From Candidatus Blochmanniella camponoti (lineage in GTDB: Bacteria; Pseudomonadota; Gammaproteobacteria; Enterobacterales; Enterobacteriaceae): 64,000 nt of DNA. The number at the start of each line of letters is the position of its first letter. Position 1 is the first letter of the stretch. A program made the translations under genes and the position numbers. Below the pieces are notes generated by a model. The model was given only the letters and a program-made list of their open reading frames with translations, was not told the DNA's origin and did no database searches. Shown here piece after piece: positions 21,263 to 31,067 of the stretch. The stretch is taken from assembly GCF_023585825.1 (NCBI RefSeq), contig NZ_CP097751.1, positions 434,001-498,000 on the forward strand, given 5' to 3'.

Positions 21263-22489
21263 TTATATTTGTTTATTTTTCCATGAATTTAAAGCATGTA
21301 AACGTCTGGCGTATAATTCCTTACTTATGTTTGATCCGGTGAATCCATCTTTAATAATGTCTGCAGTGGAAATTTTTTTAGTAACGGTAAAGGCTGTACG
21401 TAACAAATTTTCTTGGTTACGAGAATAATTGTTATAATTCTCCCATCTTATTGTATCGGATTGACCAACCAAAATAATTTGATCTATTCTTCTTGGGCGG
21501 CGCCAACAATCAAAAACATGAAATAAGGTCATTAGCATTTCAGGTTTCAATATTTTTACATTATATAAATAGTCGTGATATTCTAAAATAATTTTTGAAA
21601 AATTACGAATTTCATGTGGTATTTTGAATCTATTGCATAAATCGTGAATTAAAGTAATCCCTAATTTTCTATGATCATGATGTTTGATATCTTTGTTTTT
21701 TTTATTGAGAGGGATTCCTTTTCCTAAATCACGACATAGAACAGAAAAACGTACATTGATATCATCTGTTAAATAAGCAGCTTTGGAAAGTGTTGTCATG
21801 GTATAACAACCAGTGTTAATTTTTGTGCAATACTGGGTTGAAGTAGGTATATCAAATAATGCATCTAATTCAGGAAATAAAATTTTTAAGGCTCCGCAAT
21901 GCCGTAAGACTGTAAAATATACTTGTGGATTATTTGTAATCAAAGCTTTTTTTGTTTCTGTCCATATACGTTCTGGAGATAGAGATAGTAATTCATGAAT
22001 CATTTGTTTCATTAAAATTAGTGTTTCTGAAGCTATAGTAAAATTCATATGTGCGAATCGCGCAGCAAAGCGAGCGACTCTTAATACTCGTAGGGGGTCT
22101 TCATAAAATGTATGAGAAACATGCCGTAACAGTCGTAATTCTATATCTCGTTGTCCGTGATATGGATCTACAAGATTTCCGTGTGAGTCATAAGCCATAG
22201 CATTAATAGTTAAATCTCTACGATACAGATCTTCTTCAATAGTAATTGAAGGGGCTGTATGACAAGTAAACCCAGTATATCCTCGGCCAGATTTTCTTTC
22301 AGTACGTGCCAATGCATATTCTTCATGGCTTTCTGGGTGTAAGAATACCGGAAAATCTTTTCCGACTTGTTCATATCCTATATTTAACATTTCTTGAGGA
22401 CTAGATCCTACTACTACCCAATCTTTTTCTTGAACTGGTAGTTTTAGTAATGTGTCTCGTACGGCGCCACCTACTAAATATGTTTCCAT
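21263..22489 (-). CDS. cca: CCA-adding tRNA nucleotidyltransferase Cca
   Basis: Adds or repairs the 3' CCA of tRNAs. 408 residues from ATG 22489 (METYLVGG, as in E. coli MKIYLVGG; an upstream TTG at 22507 is less likely); E. coli is 412. The class II nucleotidyltransferase head has GGAVRD, ERKSGRGYTGF and RRDLTINAMAYD. Two key changes are visible: the catalytic D-x-D (E. coli Asp21, Asp23) reads Glu21-Lys-Asp23, and the C-terminal HD phosphohydrolase motif (E. coli CHDLGKG) reads CRDLGKG, losing the metal-binding His. The first is conservative and may keep activity; the second should remove the phosphatase/phosphodiesterase side activity. Confidence 0.94.
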   Translation of the reverse strand: METYLVGGAVRDTLLKLPVQEKDWVVVGSSPQEMLNIGYEQVGKDFPVFLHPESHEEYALARTERKSGRGYTGFTCHTAPSITIEEDLYRRDLTINAMAYDSHGNLVDPYHGQRDIELRLLRHVSHTFYEDPLRVLRVARFAARFAHMNFTIASETLILMKQMIHELLSLSPERIWTETKKALITNNPQVYFTVLRHCGALKILFPELDALFDIPTSTQYCTKINTGCYTMTTLSKAAYLTDDINVRFSVLCRDLGKGIPLNKKNKDIKHHDHRKLGITLIHDLCNRFKIPHEIRNFSKIILEYHDYLYNVKILKPEMLMTLFHVFDCWRRPRRIDQIILVGQSDTIRWENYNNYSRNQENLLRTAFTVTKKISTADIIKDGFTGSNISKELYARRLHALNSWKNKQI

Positions 22490-22937
22490 TGAGCAATTCT
22501 CAATCAAATGATTGTATATTAAAATGCTACTGATTAATTAAAAATAAAACTATTTTATATAGAATAAAATTTTAAAAATAAAATATAGTGATTTTTTTAT
22601 TTTTATTAATTATATTAAATAAAAATTTTTAAACAATTATTTTGGTAGTAATAAATCAAGTCAATTAATTAAGATACATCAAGTTATATATAGTACAGAT
22701 AATTTCACACATAGAGCATTAATATGGTCTGAACTCTAAGACAGAATATTATTCTTAATTTTTTGAAAATATAAATTAAGTTGTATTTTAAACAGCGTTA
22801 TAAATGTACTAGGGTTGTTTGTATTATGATTTTGATTACTTACAAAATAATTTAATATGTTAATAATTTTAATTATTATTATAATAATATATAACTGATT
22901 ATGTTTTTATTTGTTCAAGATGTTTATTGGGTAAATT
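22490..22937. other. Divergent spacer cca/hldE
   Basis: A+T-rich with no gene or marked structure. E. coli glnE and ygiF-like genes of this neighbourhood are absent. Promoters for both flanking genes are expected here, but I cannot place them. Confidence 0.5.
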
Positions 22938-24374
22938 ATGACTGTTATTTTTCCAAATTTTTCTAAATCGAGTGTATTAATTGTAGGGGATGTTATGTTA
23001 GACCGATATTGGTATGGGTCTACCGATAAGATTTCCCCAGAAGCACCTGTTCCAATTGTTAAGATCGATAAAGTTATAGATCGACCAGGTGGAGCTGCCA
23101 ATGTTGCAATGAATATTGCTTCTTTAGGTGCTCGATCGAGAGTATTAGGATTAACTGGAGTTGATGAAGCAGCTAAAATTCTAAAAAAGCAACTTAACGA
23201 ATCAAATATAAAATGGAATTTTATCTCAGTTAGAACATGTCCTACTATAATTAAATTACGAGTAATGTCACGTAATCAACAAATTATTAGATTAGATTTT
23301 GAGCAATATTTTAATAATGTTGATACTACGAAATTACTTAAACAAGTTGAATTGTATTTACCAAAATATAAGGTATTAGTATTGTCTGATTATGCCAAGG
23401 GTTCTTTAAACTGCGTAGAAGAGATTATTAAATTGGCACGTTATATGAATGTACCGGTTATCGTAGACCCTAAAGGTATACAATTTTCTCGTTATAAAGG
23501 CGCTACTTTATTAACTCCTAATATATCAGAATTTGAATCGATAGTAGGATCTTGTCGTAATGAAAAAACTTTGATAAATCGAGCTCAAGAAATTATAATT
23601 GATTACGATTTATCGGCTTTATTGATTACACGCTCTGAAAGGGGTATGACTTTATGCACACGATATGCAGCCCCGTTATATTTTTCAACTCAGACAAAGG
23701 AAGTATACAATGTAACTGGTGCTGGGGATACAGTAGTTGGTGTGCTGTCAGCAGCATTGTCTTCTGGTAAAAGTTTGGAAAAAGCATGTTTTTTAGCTAA
23801 TTTGGCCGCTAGCGCGGTAATAAAAAAATCTGGGACTTCTACTAGCAATGTAACTGAAATGAAAAATATCATGAATAGCCATCATATATGTACTACTTTG
23901 CCTGTCGGTATATTAGATGAGAAAACGTTAAAACAGATAATATCTGTAGTTCGTAATAGAGGCGAAAAAATAGTCATGACTAATGGTGTCTTCGATATAT
24001 TGCATTCTGGCCATGTAAGTTATTTGACTAATGCTAAAAAACTTGGAGACAGATTAATTGTGGCCGTAAACAGTGATGGCTCAACGAGACGTTTAAAAGG
24101 TAAAACAAGACCTATAAATACTTTAAAACAACGTATGTTTATATTGGCTGCTCTAGCAGTCGTAGATTGGGTAGTGCCTTTTTATGAGGATACACCCTCA
24201 AGATTAGTTGCATACTTATCTCCAGATTTTTTGGTAAAAGGCGGTGATTATCATGTATGTGATATCGAGGGAAGCCAAGGAGTGCTGAATAGTGGAGGGA
24301 CAGTGCGTGTATTAAATTTTCAAACTGGTTGTTCTAGCAGTAATATTATTAATGCTATTAAACGTAAAAATTAA
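22938..24374 (+). CDS. hldE: Bifunctional heptose-7-phosphate kinase / heptose-1-phosphate adenylyltransferase HldE
   Basis: Makes ADP-heptose for the LPS inner core. 478 residues (E. coli 477). N-terminal PfkB kinase domain (about 1-318) with [22 protein letters not shown] and [11 protein letters not shown], where the Asp is the catalytic base. C-terminal nucleotidyltransferase domain (about 344-478) with [16 protein letters not shown] (HxGH motif) and the FLVKGGDY block. An intact fusion with no truncation implies that this symbiont still makes heptose-containing LPS. Confidence 0.97.
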   Translation: MTVIFPNFSKSSVLIVGDVMLDRYWYGSTDKISPEAPVPIVKIDKVIDRPGGAANVAMNIASLGARSRVLGLTGVDEAAKILKKQLNESNIKWNFISVRTCPTIIKLRVMSRNQQIIRLDFEQYFNNVDTTKLLKQVELYLPKYKVLVLSDYAKGSLNCVEEIIKLARYMNVPVIVDPKGIQFSRYKGATLLTPNISEFESIVGSCRNEKTLINRAQEIIIDYDLSALLITRSERGMTLCTRYAAPLYFSTQTKEVYNVTGAGDTVVGVLSAALSSGKSLEKACFLANLAASAVIKKSGTSTSNVTEMKNIMNSHHICTTLPVGILDEKTLKQIISVVRNRGEKIVMTNGVFDILHSGHVSYLTNAKKLGDRLIVAVNSDGSTRRLKGKTRPINTLKQRMFILAALAVVDWVVPFYEDTPSRLVAYLSPDFLVKGGDYHVCDIEGSQGVLNSGGTVRVLNFQTGCSSSNIINAIKRKN

Positions 24375-25231
24375 AAAGAATGTAAGGTAATTTATTATGA
24401 ATATGTATTTTTAGTATGATATTAAAATATAGTGAATATTTAAGGTAGAGGATGCGCGTACGAGTGTGACAATGCTCGTACATGGGTAAGCCGTAAATGT
24501 ATTGATGTGATATAGAAGTCAATATAAGTATTCTATTTATGACAATGTAGTTAAAAGAGAATTGTTTTATCCATATTATTAATATGGCTGATGATTTTAA
24601 TTTATGTTTATATTGGTTTGTAATATTTTATAATTTTTTATAATTGTTTCGTTTTTATTGTAGTTTGTAATAATATTATGTAGGTACATAAAATTATTTT
24701 GATTCTCCATAATTCGTATTTACACATCTAATATTATAATAATTTTGAGATATTTCTATGTAAATTATATGTAATATTTTAAATAATGTTTGGAATAAAT
24801 GCATATGAATGACATCAAATTTTTTGATTTTTAAAATTAACATATCAATGTTATTAATTATTTTTAATATATGTAGTATATCTCATAATAAATAGTGTTT
24901 TTATATAAATTTTTGATTTATTAATACATATCAGGTGTGACATGTTTTGCATATATAGTGTCTATGTATACAGAGTAAAGATGGTTTAGTGCACACAAGA
25001 CAAGCTATATTTAATTGTAAAAATATGAATTTGACAGCGGTTATCAGTATGATTTTATGAAGATGAATTGATAGTAATCTGAATACTAGTGGCAATAGTC
25101 TAAATGAGGGATGGAGATATAGATTTTAATCGAATATACGTATATTCGATTAATAAAATTGTACTTTTGTTTGTAGTTTGATCGCATTCTTATTGCAATA
25201 AATTATGGTATTTAGTGAGGATTTAGTTATC
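24375..25231. other. Spacer hldE/ribB
   Basis: No protein gene is recognised. It contains a locally G+C-rich segment at about 24441-24500 with a hairpin (GTACGAG 24458-24464 / CTCGTAC 24475-24481, 10-nt loop), and a 28-bp palindrome at 25126-25153. The FMN riboswitch that leads E. coli ribB is not present: none of its conserved helices can be found. Confidence 0.6.
25126..25153. repeat. 28-bp perfect palindrome upstream of ribB
   Basis: Arms TTAATCGAATATAC (25126-25139) and GTATATTCGATTAA (25140-25153) match exactly with no spacer. It ends 78 nt before the ribB ATG. It could be an operator, a terminator protecting ribB from hldE read-through, or a 5' UTR hairpin. Confidence 0.75.
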
Positions 25232-25879
25232 ATGCAGCGGAGGAATGTTTTATCTGAATTTGGATCGCCTGTAGAGCGTGTCCAAAATGCGTTAAAAGCA
25301 TTACGCAATGGACGGGGTATTTTGGTAATGGATGACGAAAATCGTGAGAATGAAGGTGATATGATATTTGCCGCGGAAAACATGACAGTTGAACAAATGG
25401 CATTAGCTATTCGTTATGGCAGTGGAATAGTGTGTTTATGCTTGACAGAGGATCGATGTAAACAATTAAATTTAACAATGATGGTGGAGAATAATAGTAA
25501 TCGTTATAGAACTGCTTTTACTGTTACTATAGAAGCAGCAAAAGGTGTAACTACCGGGGTTTCGGCTGCAGATCGATTAACTACTATTAGAGCGTCTATA
25601 GAAGATAATGCAAAGCCTTCTGACTTAAATCGACCTGGGCATGTGTTTCCCTTACGCGCTCAAAATGGGGGAGTATTAGCTCGTTTTGGTCATACAGAAG
25701 CAGCTATTGATTTAACCTCATTAGCTGGATTAGGACCATTTGGGGTATTATGTGAAGTGACAAATGAAGATGGAAGTATGGCACGTATATTAGAAATAAT
25801 TTCGTTTGCGCATAGACACAGAATGCCAGTTTTAACTATTTCAGATTTGATAACTTATCGTATTCATATGACTGAATGA
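25232..25879 (+). CDS. ribB: 3,4-dihydroxy-2-butanone-4-phosphate synthase RibB
   Basis: Riboflavin pathway enzyme converting ribulose-5-phosphate to the four-carbon donor. 215 residues from ATG 25232 (E. coli 217), a start that aligns with E. coli and has GAGGA about 12 nt upstream; the ATG at 25205 has no such site. Metal-site block [13 protein letters not shown], catalytic [17 protein letters not shown] [19 protein letters not shown] and GHTEAAIDL are intact. Not fused to RibA. Regulation by an FMN riboswitch appears to be lost. Confidence 0.96.
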   Translation: MQRRNVLSEFGSPVERVQNALKALRNGRGILVMDDENRENEGDMIFAAENMTVEQMALAIRYGSGIVCLCLTEDRCKQLNLTMMVENNSNRYRTAFTVTIEAAKGVTTGVSAADRLTTIRASIEDNAKPSDLNRPGHVFPLRAQNGGVLARFGHTEAAIDLTSLAGLGPFGVLCEVTNEDGSMARILEIISFAHRHRMPVLTISDLITYRIHMTE

Positions 25880-26208
25880 AAATTATTGCCCATTAAGTAA
25901 TAAAGTTTTAAGAATATTTTAAATATATTACATAAAGAAATTATTTAATTGATTACTATCAATAATCATTATGTTTCATGCTGTAGTTTTTGAATATATT
26001 TCAATAACATATTTACATGACAACATTTTATGTGAATAAAATTTAGTTATCTTAATCGGGACAGTGTTTTTGACTGAAATTATTATAATTTAATAATTGT
26101 TCTGACAATATTAACTATAAGAAATGATGTTGTCTGACTAAACATAAATACAATGATTACATAATTTTTATAATAACAAGTTCCTAGCGATATGTTCAAG
26201 GAGAAAAT
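25880..26208. other. Spacer ribB/plsC
   Basis: A+T-rich with no gene seen. A small hairpin (AATTATTA / TAATAATT) lies near 26080-26100. Confidence 0.45.
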
Positions 26209-26967
26209 ATGCTTGCCATTATACGTATTATTTTGGTCTTGGTATTGTCAATTAATATTTGTATATTTGGTATTATTTATTGTTTATTAAGACCGCGTCA
26301 GTCATACCACACTGCGCTTTTTGGTCGATTGTTTGGAAGTATGGCTCCTATCTTTGGTATTCAACTTAAAATACGAAATTTATCAAGTAATCAATTACCG
26401 AGACATTGTATATATATTGCGAATCATCAAAATAATTACGACATGATCACAGTATCTTGTGTTGTGAAGCCCCGTACAATAATAGTAGGTAAAAAAAATT
26501 TACTGTGGATTCCATTATTTGGGCAACTATATTGGTTATGTGGAAATATATTAATTAATCGTAATGAAAATACTCGGTCTCATAATATTTTAATACAAAA
26601 GGCTAAATCTGTTAAAACGCACGATATTTCTATTTGGGTTTTTCCTGAAGGCACACGTAGTGCCGGTAGGGGGTTGTTACCGTTTAAAATTGGTGCGTTT
26701 CATGCTGCAATTGCAGCTCAAATACCAATTGTACCTGTTTGTGTTTCTAATATTTCTAATAAAAAAATAAAATTAAATCGTTGGTCTAATGGTTTAGTGA
26801 TTATTGAAGTTATGCCTCCTATAGAAACTCAAAAATACGAACCTAATAAAGTACGTGACATGACTAAATATTGTTACGAGGTTATGAAAGTGAAAATTGA
26901 TTCATTAAATAAAGAAGTAATTGAATACGAAACACAGATATCTCGATCATTAAAAACACATGTATAA
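26209..26967 (+). CDS. plsC: 1-acyl-glycerol-3-phosphate acyltransferase PlsC
   Basis: Second acylation step in phosphatidate synthesis, at the inner membrane. 252 residues (E. coli 245). An N-terminal membrane helix (about 4-26) is followed by the acyltransferase motifs: NHQNNYD (His73-x4-Asp78, the catalytic pair), the GNILINR block, and PEGTRS, which binds glycerol phosphate. Strong Shine-Dalgarno AAGGAG six nt before the ATG. With PlsY and Psd in this window, it indicates a self-made phospholipid supply. Confidence 0.95.
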   Translation: MLAIIRIILVLVLSINICIFGIIYCLLRPRQSYHTALFGRLFGSMAPIFGIQLKIRNLSSNQLPRHCIYIANHQNNYDMITVSCVVKPRTIIVGKKNLLWIPLFGQLYWLCGNILINRNENTRSHNILIQKAKSVKTHDISIWVFPEGTRSAGRGLLPFKIGAFHAAIAAQIPIVPVCVSNISNKKIKLNRWSNGLVIIEVMPPIETQKYEPNKVRDMTKYCYEVMKVKIDSLNKEVIEYETQISRSLKTHV

Positions 26968-27128
26968 AATAATTTTTAACTGTATTGGAGTTGGATACGA
27001 TTTTTAATTGTTTGTTAGTTTGCATGTGTAAAAATTACGGGTACGTGTACAAATATTATTGATTAAATATTTTTTTAATTAATGTATAAAGATAAAAACA
27101 TTTTTGAATATCGAAGTTATTTATATCA

Positions 27129-28316
27129 CTATACATTTATGCGGTTAAGAGCATCTGATAAATCATGAATCAAATCACTAGGGTGTTCTAATCCCACATG
27201 AATTCGTACTAATGTTCCTGTAAAATCTAATGTACCGGAGGGACGTATAGGGCGTAGTTCTTCTATTTGATTAACTAAAATCAAAGATTCAAATCCGCCC
27301 CAGGAATACGCAATTTTAAAGTATTTAAAATGATTAATAAAATTAGATAATTGTAAATCATTTAAACGTTTCTTTAGAATAAATGAAAATAATCCACTAG
27401 ATCCACTAAAATCTCTTATAAAGTATTTATGTCCTTTGCATGCAGATAAAGCGGGATGATTGACTCGTTCTATTGCTGGGTGTTGAGCTAGCCAATGAGC
27501 AACATGTAGTCCATTCTCTTCATGTTGTTTTAATCTAACATATAAAGTTCGTAATCCACGTGATGCCATGTAAGCGGTATCAGCATCAACCATTTGCCCC
27601 ATTAAATAAGATTGTTCTTGTAATTGATCCCAACAACGTGCATTAGAAACCGCAGTTCCTATCATTCCATCAGAATGGCCTATGATATATTTAGTACCTG
27701 ATTGTAGAGAAACATCTACTCCGATATCTAATGCTTTAAAAAAGACTCCTGCTGACCAAGTATTGTCTAATAATATGATAATGTCTGATTTTTTTTTACG
27801 TACTGCTTGAACGATGCTAGGAACATTTTGTACCTCCATCGTTATTGACCCTGGTGATTCTAATATAACTAAGCGAGTATTATGTCGAATTAAATTAGAA
27901 ATATTATTTCCAATTAATGGATCAAACCAGGTAGTGTCTATATTCATTCTTTTTAAAACATATCGACAGAATTTCTGAGTTGGTTCATATGCAGATCCTG
28001 TCATTAATATATGGTCTCCTGGTTGAACAAAAGAAAGGATCGTATGAGTAATTGCTGCTGTACCACATGGATATAGCACGCAACCAACACCATTTTCTAA
28101 TTCAGTCATTGATTGGCGTAGGGAAAAATGGGTAATAGTTCCATATCGACCATAAAATAATTTATCAGTCGTACTATGATTGTTCACGGCTTGCTGTTTT
28201 TGCTGAATAGAATTGAATACTACTGAAGATGTTCGCTGGATGATAGGATTAATTGCGCCGTATGTATATTTCTGATCCCTTCCAGAAGTAATTAATGTAG
28301 TTTCAAATTTTCTCAT
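27129..28316 (-). CDS. metC: Cystathionine beta-lyase MetC
   Basis: PLP-dependent enzyme making homocysteine from cystathionine in methionine synthesis. 395 residues, the same as E. coli, with high similarity. The PLP lysine is Lys209 in SGTKYIIGHSD. The YGR motif (FYGRYGT), the SRGLRTL block and SWGGFESL near the C-terminus are intact. The DedA paralogue yghB, its E. coli neighbour, is absent. Supplying methionine to the host is a plausible role. Confidence 0.96.
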   Translation of the reverse strand: MRKFETTLITSGRDQKYTYGAINPIIQRTSSVVFNSIQQKQQAVNNHSTTDKLFYGRYGTITHFSLRQSMTELENGVGCVLYPCGTAAITHTILSFVQPGDHILMTGSAYEPTQKFCRYVLKRMNIDTTWFDPLIGNNISNLIRHNTRLVILESPGSITMEVQNVPSIVQAVRKKKSDIIILLDNTWSAGVFFKALDIGVDVSLQSGTKYIIGHSDGMIGTAVSNARCWDQLQEQSYLMGQMVDADTAYMASRGLRTLYVRLKQHEENGLHVAHWLAQHPAIERVNHPALSACKGHKYFIRDFSGSSGLFSFILKKRLNDLQLSNFINHFKYFKIAYSWGGFESLILVNQIEELRPIRPSGTLDFTGTLVRIHVGLEHPSDLIHDLSDALNRINV

Positions 28317-29893
28317 GGTTATTGTATTGAATGGACTAATAATAAAAACTGAATGTATTTGATTATGTTATATAATAAACATTATATTTTTTGGTATTAT
28401 TTTAGTATGTTCATATGGATTTTGTTGAATCAAAATTGAATATAATAATAACTTCATATTTCACTAATTCTAATGGATCTACATGGCGATGTCTAGTATT
28501 TAGTGCCTTACAGCATATGTTAATTTCAATTTTTAATTTTATAATAATGATAATCTATAGATAAGGGCCTATGCATGAAGATGTTTTAATACATGATGTG
28601 AATGGGTATTATTTTTTTGAAATTATTTAATTACCATACCTCTACTTGATATTAGAGGTATGGTAATTTTTTTAAAAGAAATTAAAAGGATTTAAAATGG
28701 TAAGTATGGAGTATAATTTTTTGTATTATAGAAAAGTTATTTTTTAAATAAAAATTATTTGTTTAACATCAGTGGTTATTCAATATTATATAATGCATTA
28801 CATACAATGTCTAAATTTACTTAGATCGTCGTTACACCAATTTTATTTATTATAGTCCTTTAATGTACATTAAATTTAATGGGCATTGACTATGTTAGTT
28901 TTTGTAAGCAATGAAAATTGTTATGAGTATGTATCGGAATCGAATCATATATATAGCTACACGACATACAAGATTTAGTAAATCTAGACCAGTAAGTATT
29001 GGTTAACAACATAGATTACTATTTTTGCAATGAAGAAATTAATATGTTTGTTTGTTGTGATGATCAACGATTTGGCTGTATAGAAAAAAAAATGAAATGA
29101 TCTCAATTGAATATTTTATAGAGAGCAAATGTTATTTATGAAAATAATATTTTTGAAAATAATCACAACAATTATTGTGATATATAAATAATATTAGTTT
29201 TCCTTAATGAAATTTAGGATATTAATGTTAATTTGTTACTTCATTGTTATTGAGTATAATTACAAATTATATTTTTAATGTGTTGTTTTTAACATTTACA
29301 TGTTAGTTGTTAATTTTTTAATTATATAGTTATTAAGTAGAGATAATTTTTAGTAATCTTTAGTTAAAGTATGTGGTTATTCGAATGTATGATTGTAATT
29401 GCTTAGTATTCATATTTTGAGCAATTTTAATCAGTTAATACAAAACTATCTATTAAAATATTATTGGTTATTAGTCTTCTAATAACCCTAGTAACTTGGA
29501 TTAATAAATGAGTTTGCATTGATTAAATGTAGTATTATATGCTAAGTTTGTAGAACAATTTAAAATTTATCTTTTTAGAATTTTAGATATTTTGTACTAG
29601 ATGCGTTGTTTATTTTTAGTTTTATCATAAAGTAATAGTTTTTATTTGAGTAGCTTATGATTTTTATTAATTTTAATTTTTGTTTATTTACACAAACGAT
29701 GATTTTCTACTAACACTTCATGATTGTTGAGTTTTTATTAATCTTGTTATTTTTGCTATAGAAGTATATTACAATGCTCAACAGAAGATGTCTGGAGTTG
29801 CTTTCAGTTTTATGGCAGATTGTATAGAAATGCAACAAAAATAATTATTAATTTATTTAAACGTCACATCAACTGGACAGGGTCTTTAAGATG
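28317..29893. other. 1.6 kb spacer at a synteny junction
   Basis: No protein gene is recognised. It lies between two E. coli blocks that are far apart in E. coli (metC and the pheU/cutA region), so it is probably a rearrangement junction. It contains the orphan terminator at 28630-28673, a 19-codon frame just before it (28571-28630), and a 9-bp hairpin at 29466-29487. Confidence 0.6.
28630..28673 (+). terminator. Orphan intrinsic terminator (+ strand)
   Basis: 15-bp perfect stem: ATTACCATACCTCTA (28630-28644) and its complement 28653-28667, an 8-nt loop, then a T7 run (28667-28673). This is a textbook rho-independent terminator reading rightwards, yet the gene to its left (metC) is on the minus strand. 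So it ends an unannotated + strand transcript or is the relic of a lost gene. Confidence 0.85.
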
Positions 29894-29966
29894 TGCCCGG
29901 ACTTGGAATTGAACCAAGGACACGAGGATCTTCAGTCCTCTGCTCTACCGACTGAGCTATCCGGGC
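29894..29966 (-). tRNA. pheU: tRNA-Phe (GAA)
   Basis: 73 nt on the minus strand, nearly identical to E. coli tRNA-Phe: acceptor GCCCGGA/TCCGGGC, D-arm AGCTCAGTCGGTAGAGC, anticodon loop CTGAAGA (anticodon GAA), T-loop TTCAATT. The 3' CCA is not encoded (discriminator A is followed by CAT), so Cca must add it. In E. coli pheU also lies close to cutA. Confidence 0.97.
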
Positions 29967-30330
29967 TTATTAGTTGTGTTTATTATATGCATACAAAAGA
30001 AATCTAATTGTATTATCTTTATTCTTTTGAATTCGTCAATATATTTTATCTGTTGATGATTACATTTCTATCTAAAATTATTTTCTATTTAGAAATAATT
30101 TTAGATAAGATGCTTCATTGGAAGAAAGTTTTATATGTTCCTATTTGTATAGGAAGATTTGGAGAAATTTTAATATAAGATGGTATTTTCTTTTTTAATT
30201 TTTAAATATTACGATTGTAATAAAATTTAAAAATAAAGTTTATTTTATATAGTATATTCGGCGGTGATTATATTATTGGTGTTGCGTTATCAATGATTGC
30301 GCTGTGTTTTTTGTATTCATAGAATATTAG
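29967..30330. other. Spacer tRNA-Phe/cutA with hairpins
   Basis: E. coli dsbD lies here; no trace is recognisable. A long hairpin (15-bp perfect arms, 30069-30083 and 30093-30107, 9-nt loop) and a smaller one (TTCCTAT / ATAGGAA, about 30138-30155) lie downstream of cutA on the minus strand and could end its transcript, though neither has a clear U-tract. Confidence 0.55.
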
Positions 30331-30648
30331 TTAGTGTTTTCGTAATACAGATTGCATCCATGATAAATAATTTGACTCCCCATCTATAATGGGGAGCACT
30401 AAAAATTCTGGAATTTTGTAGGGATGTAATTGTTGAATTGTGTTTAACACCGCTTCTTTTAAGGAACTTCGTGTCTTGATTAATAATTGTAATTCATCCT
30501 TTTCTTTCAAAGCGTTGTCCCAATAATAAAACGAGCGAACTTCATGTAATAAAGTTATGCATGCCGCTAATTTGTGATGCAATAAAGTTTTCGTTAAATT
30601 CAAAACAATGGACATATCGTTAGGTGTGGTACACAAAATTATTATCAT
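30331..30648 (-). CDS. cutA: Divalent-cation tolerance protein CutA
   Basis: Small trimeric ferredoxin-like protein, 105 residues (E. coli 112, which has about nine more at the N-terminus). Family blocks: LCTTPND, KLAACITLL, SFYYWDN, KTRSSLKEAVLN and HPYKIPEFLVLPI, with the conserved Cys and His residues implicated in copper binding. The exact role is unsettled even in E. coli. Position between tRNA-Phe and groS follows E. coli after loss of dcuA, aspA and others. Confidence 0.92.
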   Translation of the reverse strand: MIIILCTTPNDMSIVLNLTKTLLHHKLAACITLLHEVRSFYYWDNALKEKDELQLLIKTRSSLKEAVLNTIQQLHPYKIPEFLVLPIIDGESNYLSWMQSVLRKH

Positions 30649-30927
30649 TTTTCTCTGTAAACAATTTGGTTAGGTATTTTTTAGTTATATCTATATCGTT
30701 ATGGTGAAATTTTCTAAACAACAGAAAAGAAACGGTTTACCTGATTATTTTAATTGTATATTCACTTTAATAAATGGCATAGTGTTTATATTATTGTTTG
30801 TTTATTATACTAGATAATGATTGTGTGTGAAGTATTAAGTAAATAAATATTAACTTTTCTTAATTAAAAGCAGATGTGCTTATGAAGGTACGAATATGGA
30901 CACATATAAAAAATTTTCTTGCCCCCC

Positions 30928-30955
30928 CTTGAAGCAATCTTGAATGCCCCCATTT
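30928..30955 (+). promoter_or_regulatory. Sigma-32 heat-shock promoter of groSL
   Basis: -35 CTTGAA (30928-30933) preceded by a C-run, a 14-nt spacer, and -10 CCCCATTT (30948-30955). This matches the sigma-32 consensus (CTTGAAA, then CCCCATNT) and resembles the E. coli groE promoter. It stands out as a G+C patch in A+T-rich DNA and leaves a 5' UTR of about 105 nt. It implies that RpoH is still encoded elsewhere. Confidence 0.9.
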
Positions 30956-31067
30956 TAGGTATTGTCCTGAAGTGGTGAATATTAATAAAGTTTGCATATG
31001 ATGTTTAATGTCATAATTTATTAATGTAGGATGCGAATAGTTAGATAACATAATTAGGGAGCATTAA

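Noticed and set aside
28933..28992. tRNA-like fragment on the minus strand in the metC/tRNA-Phe spacer (a TTCGATT-like loop and an anticodon-like stem)
   Set aside because: The T-stem does not pair, no D-arm or acceptor stem fits, and the anticodon arm is just a 7-bp palindrome.
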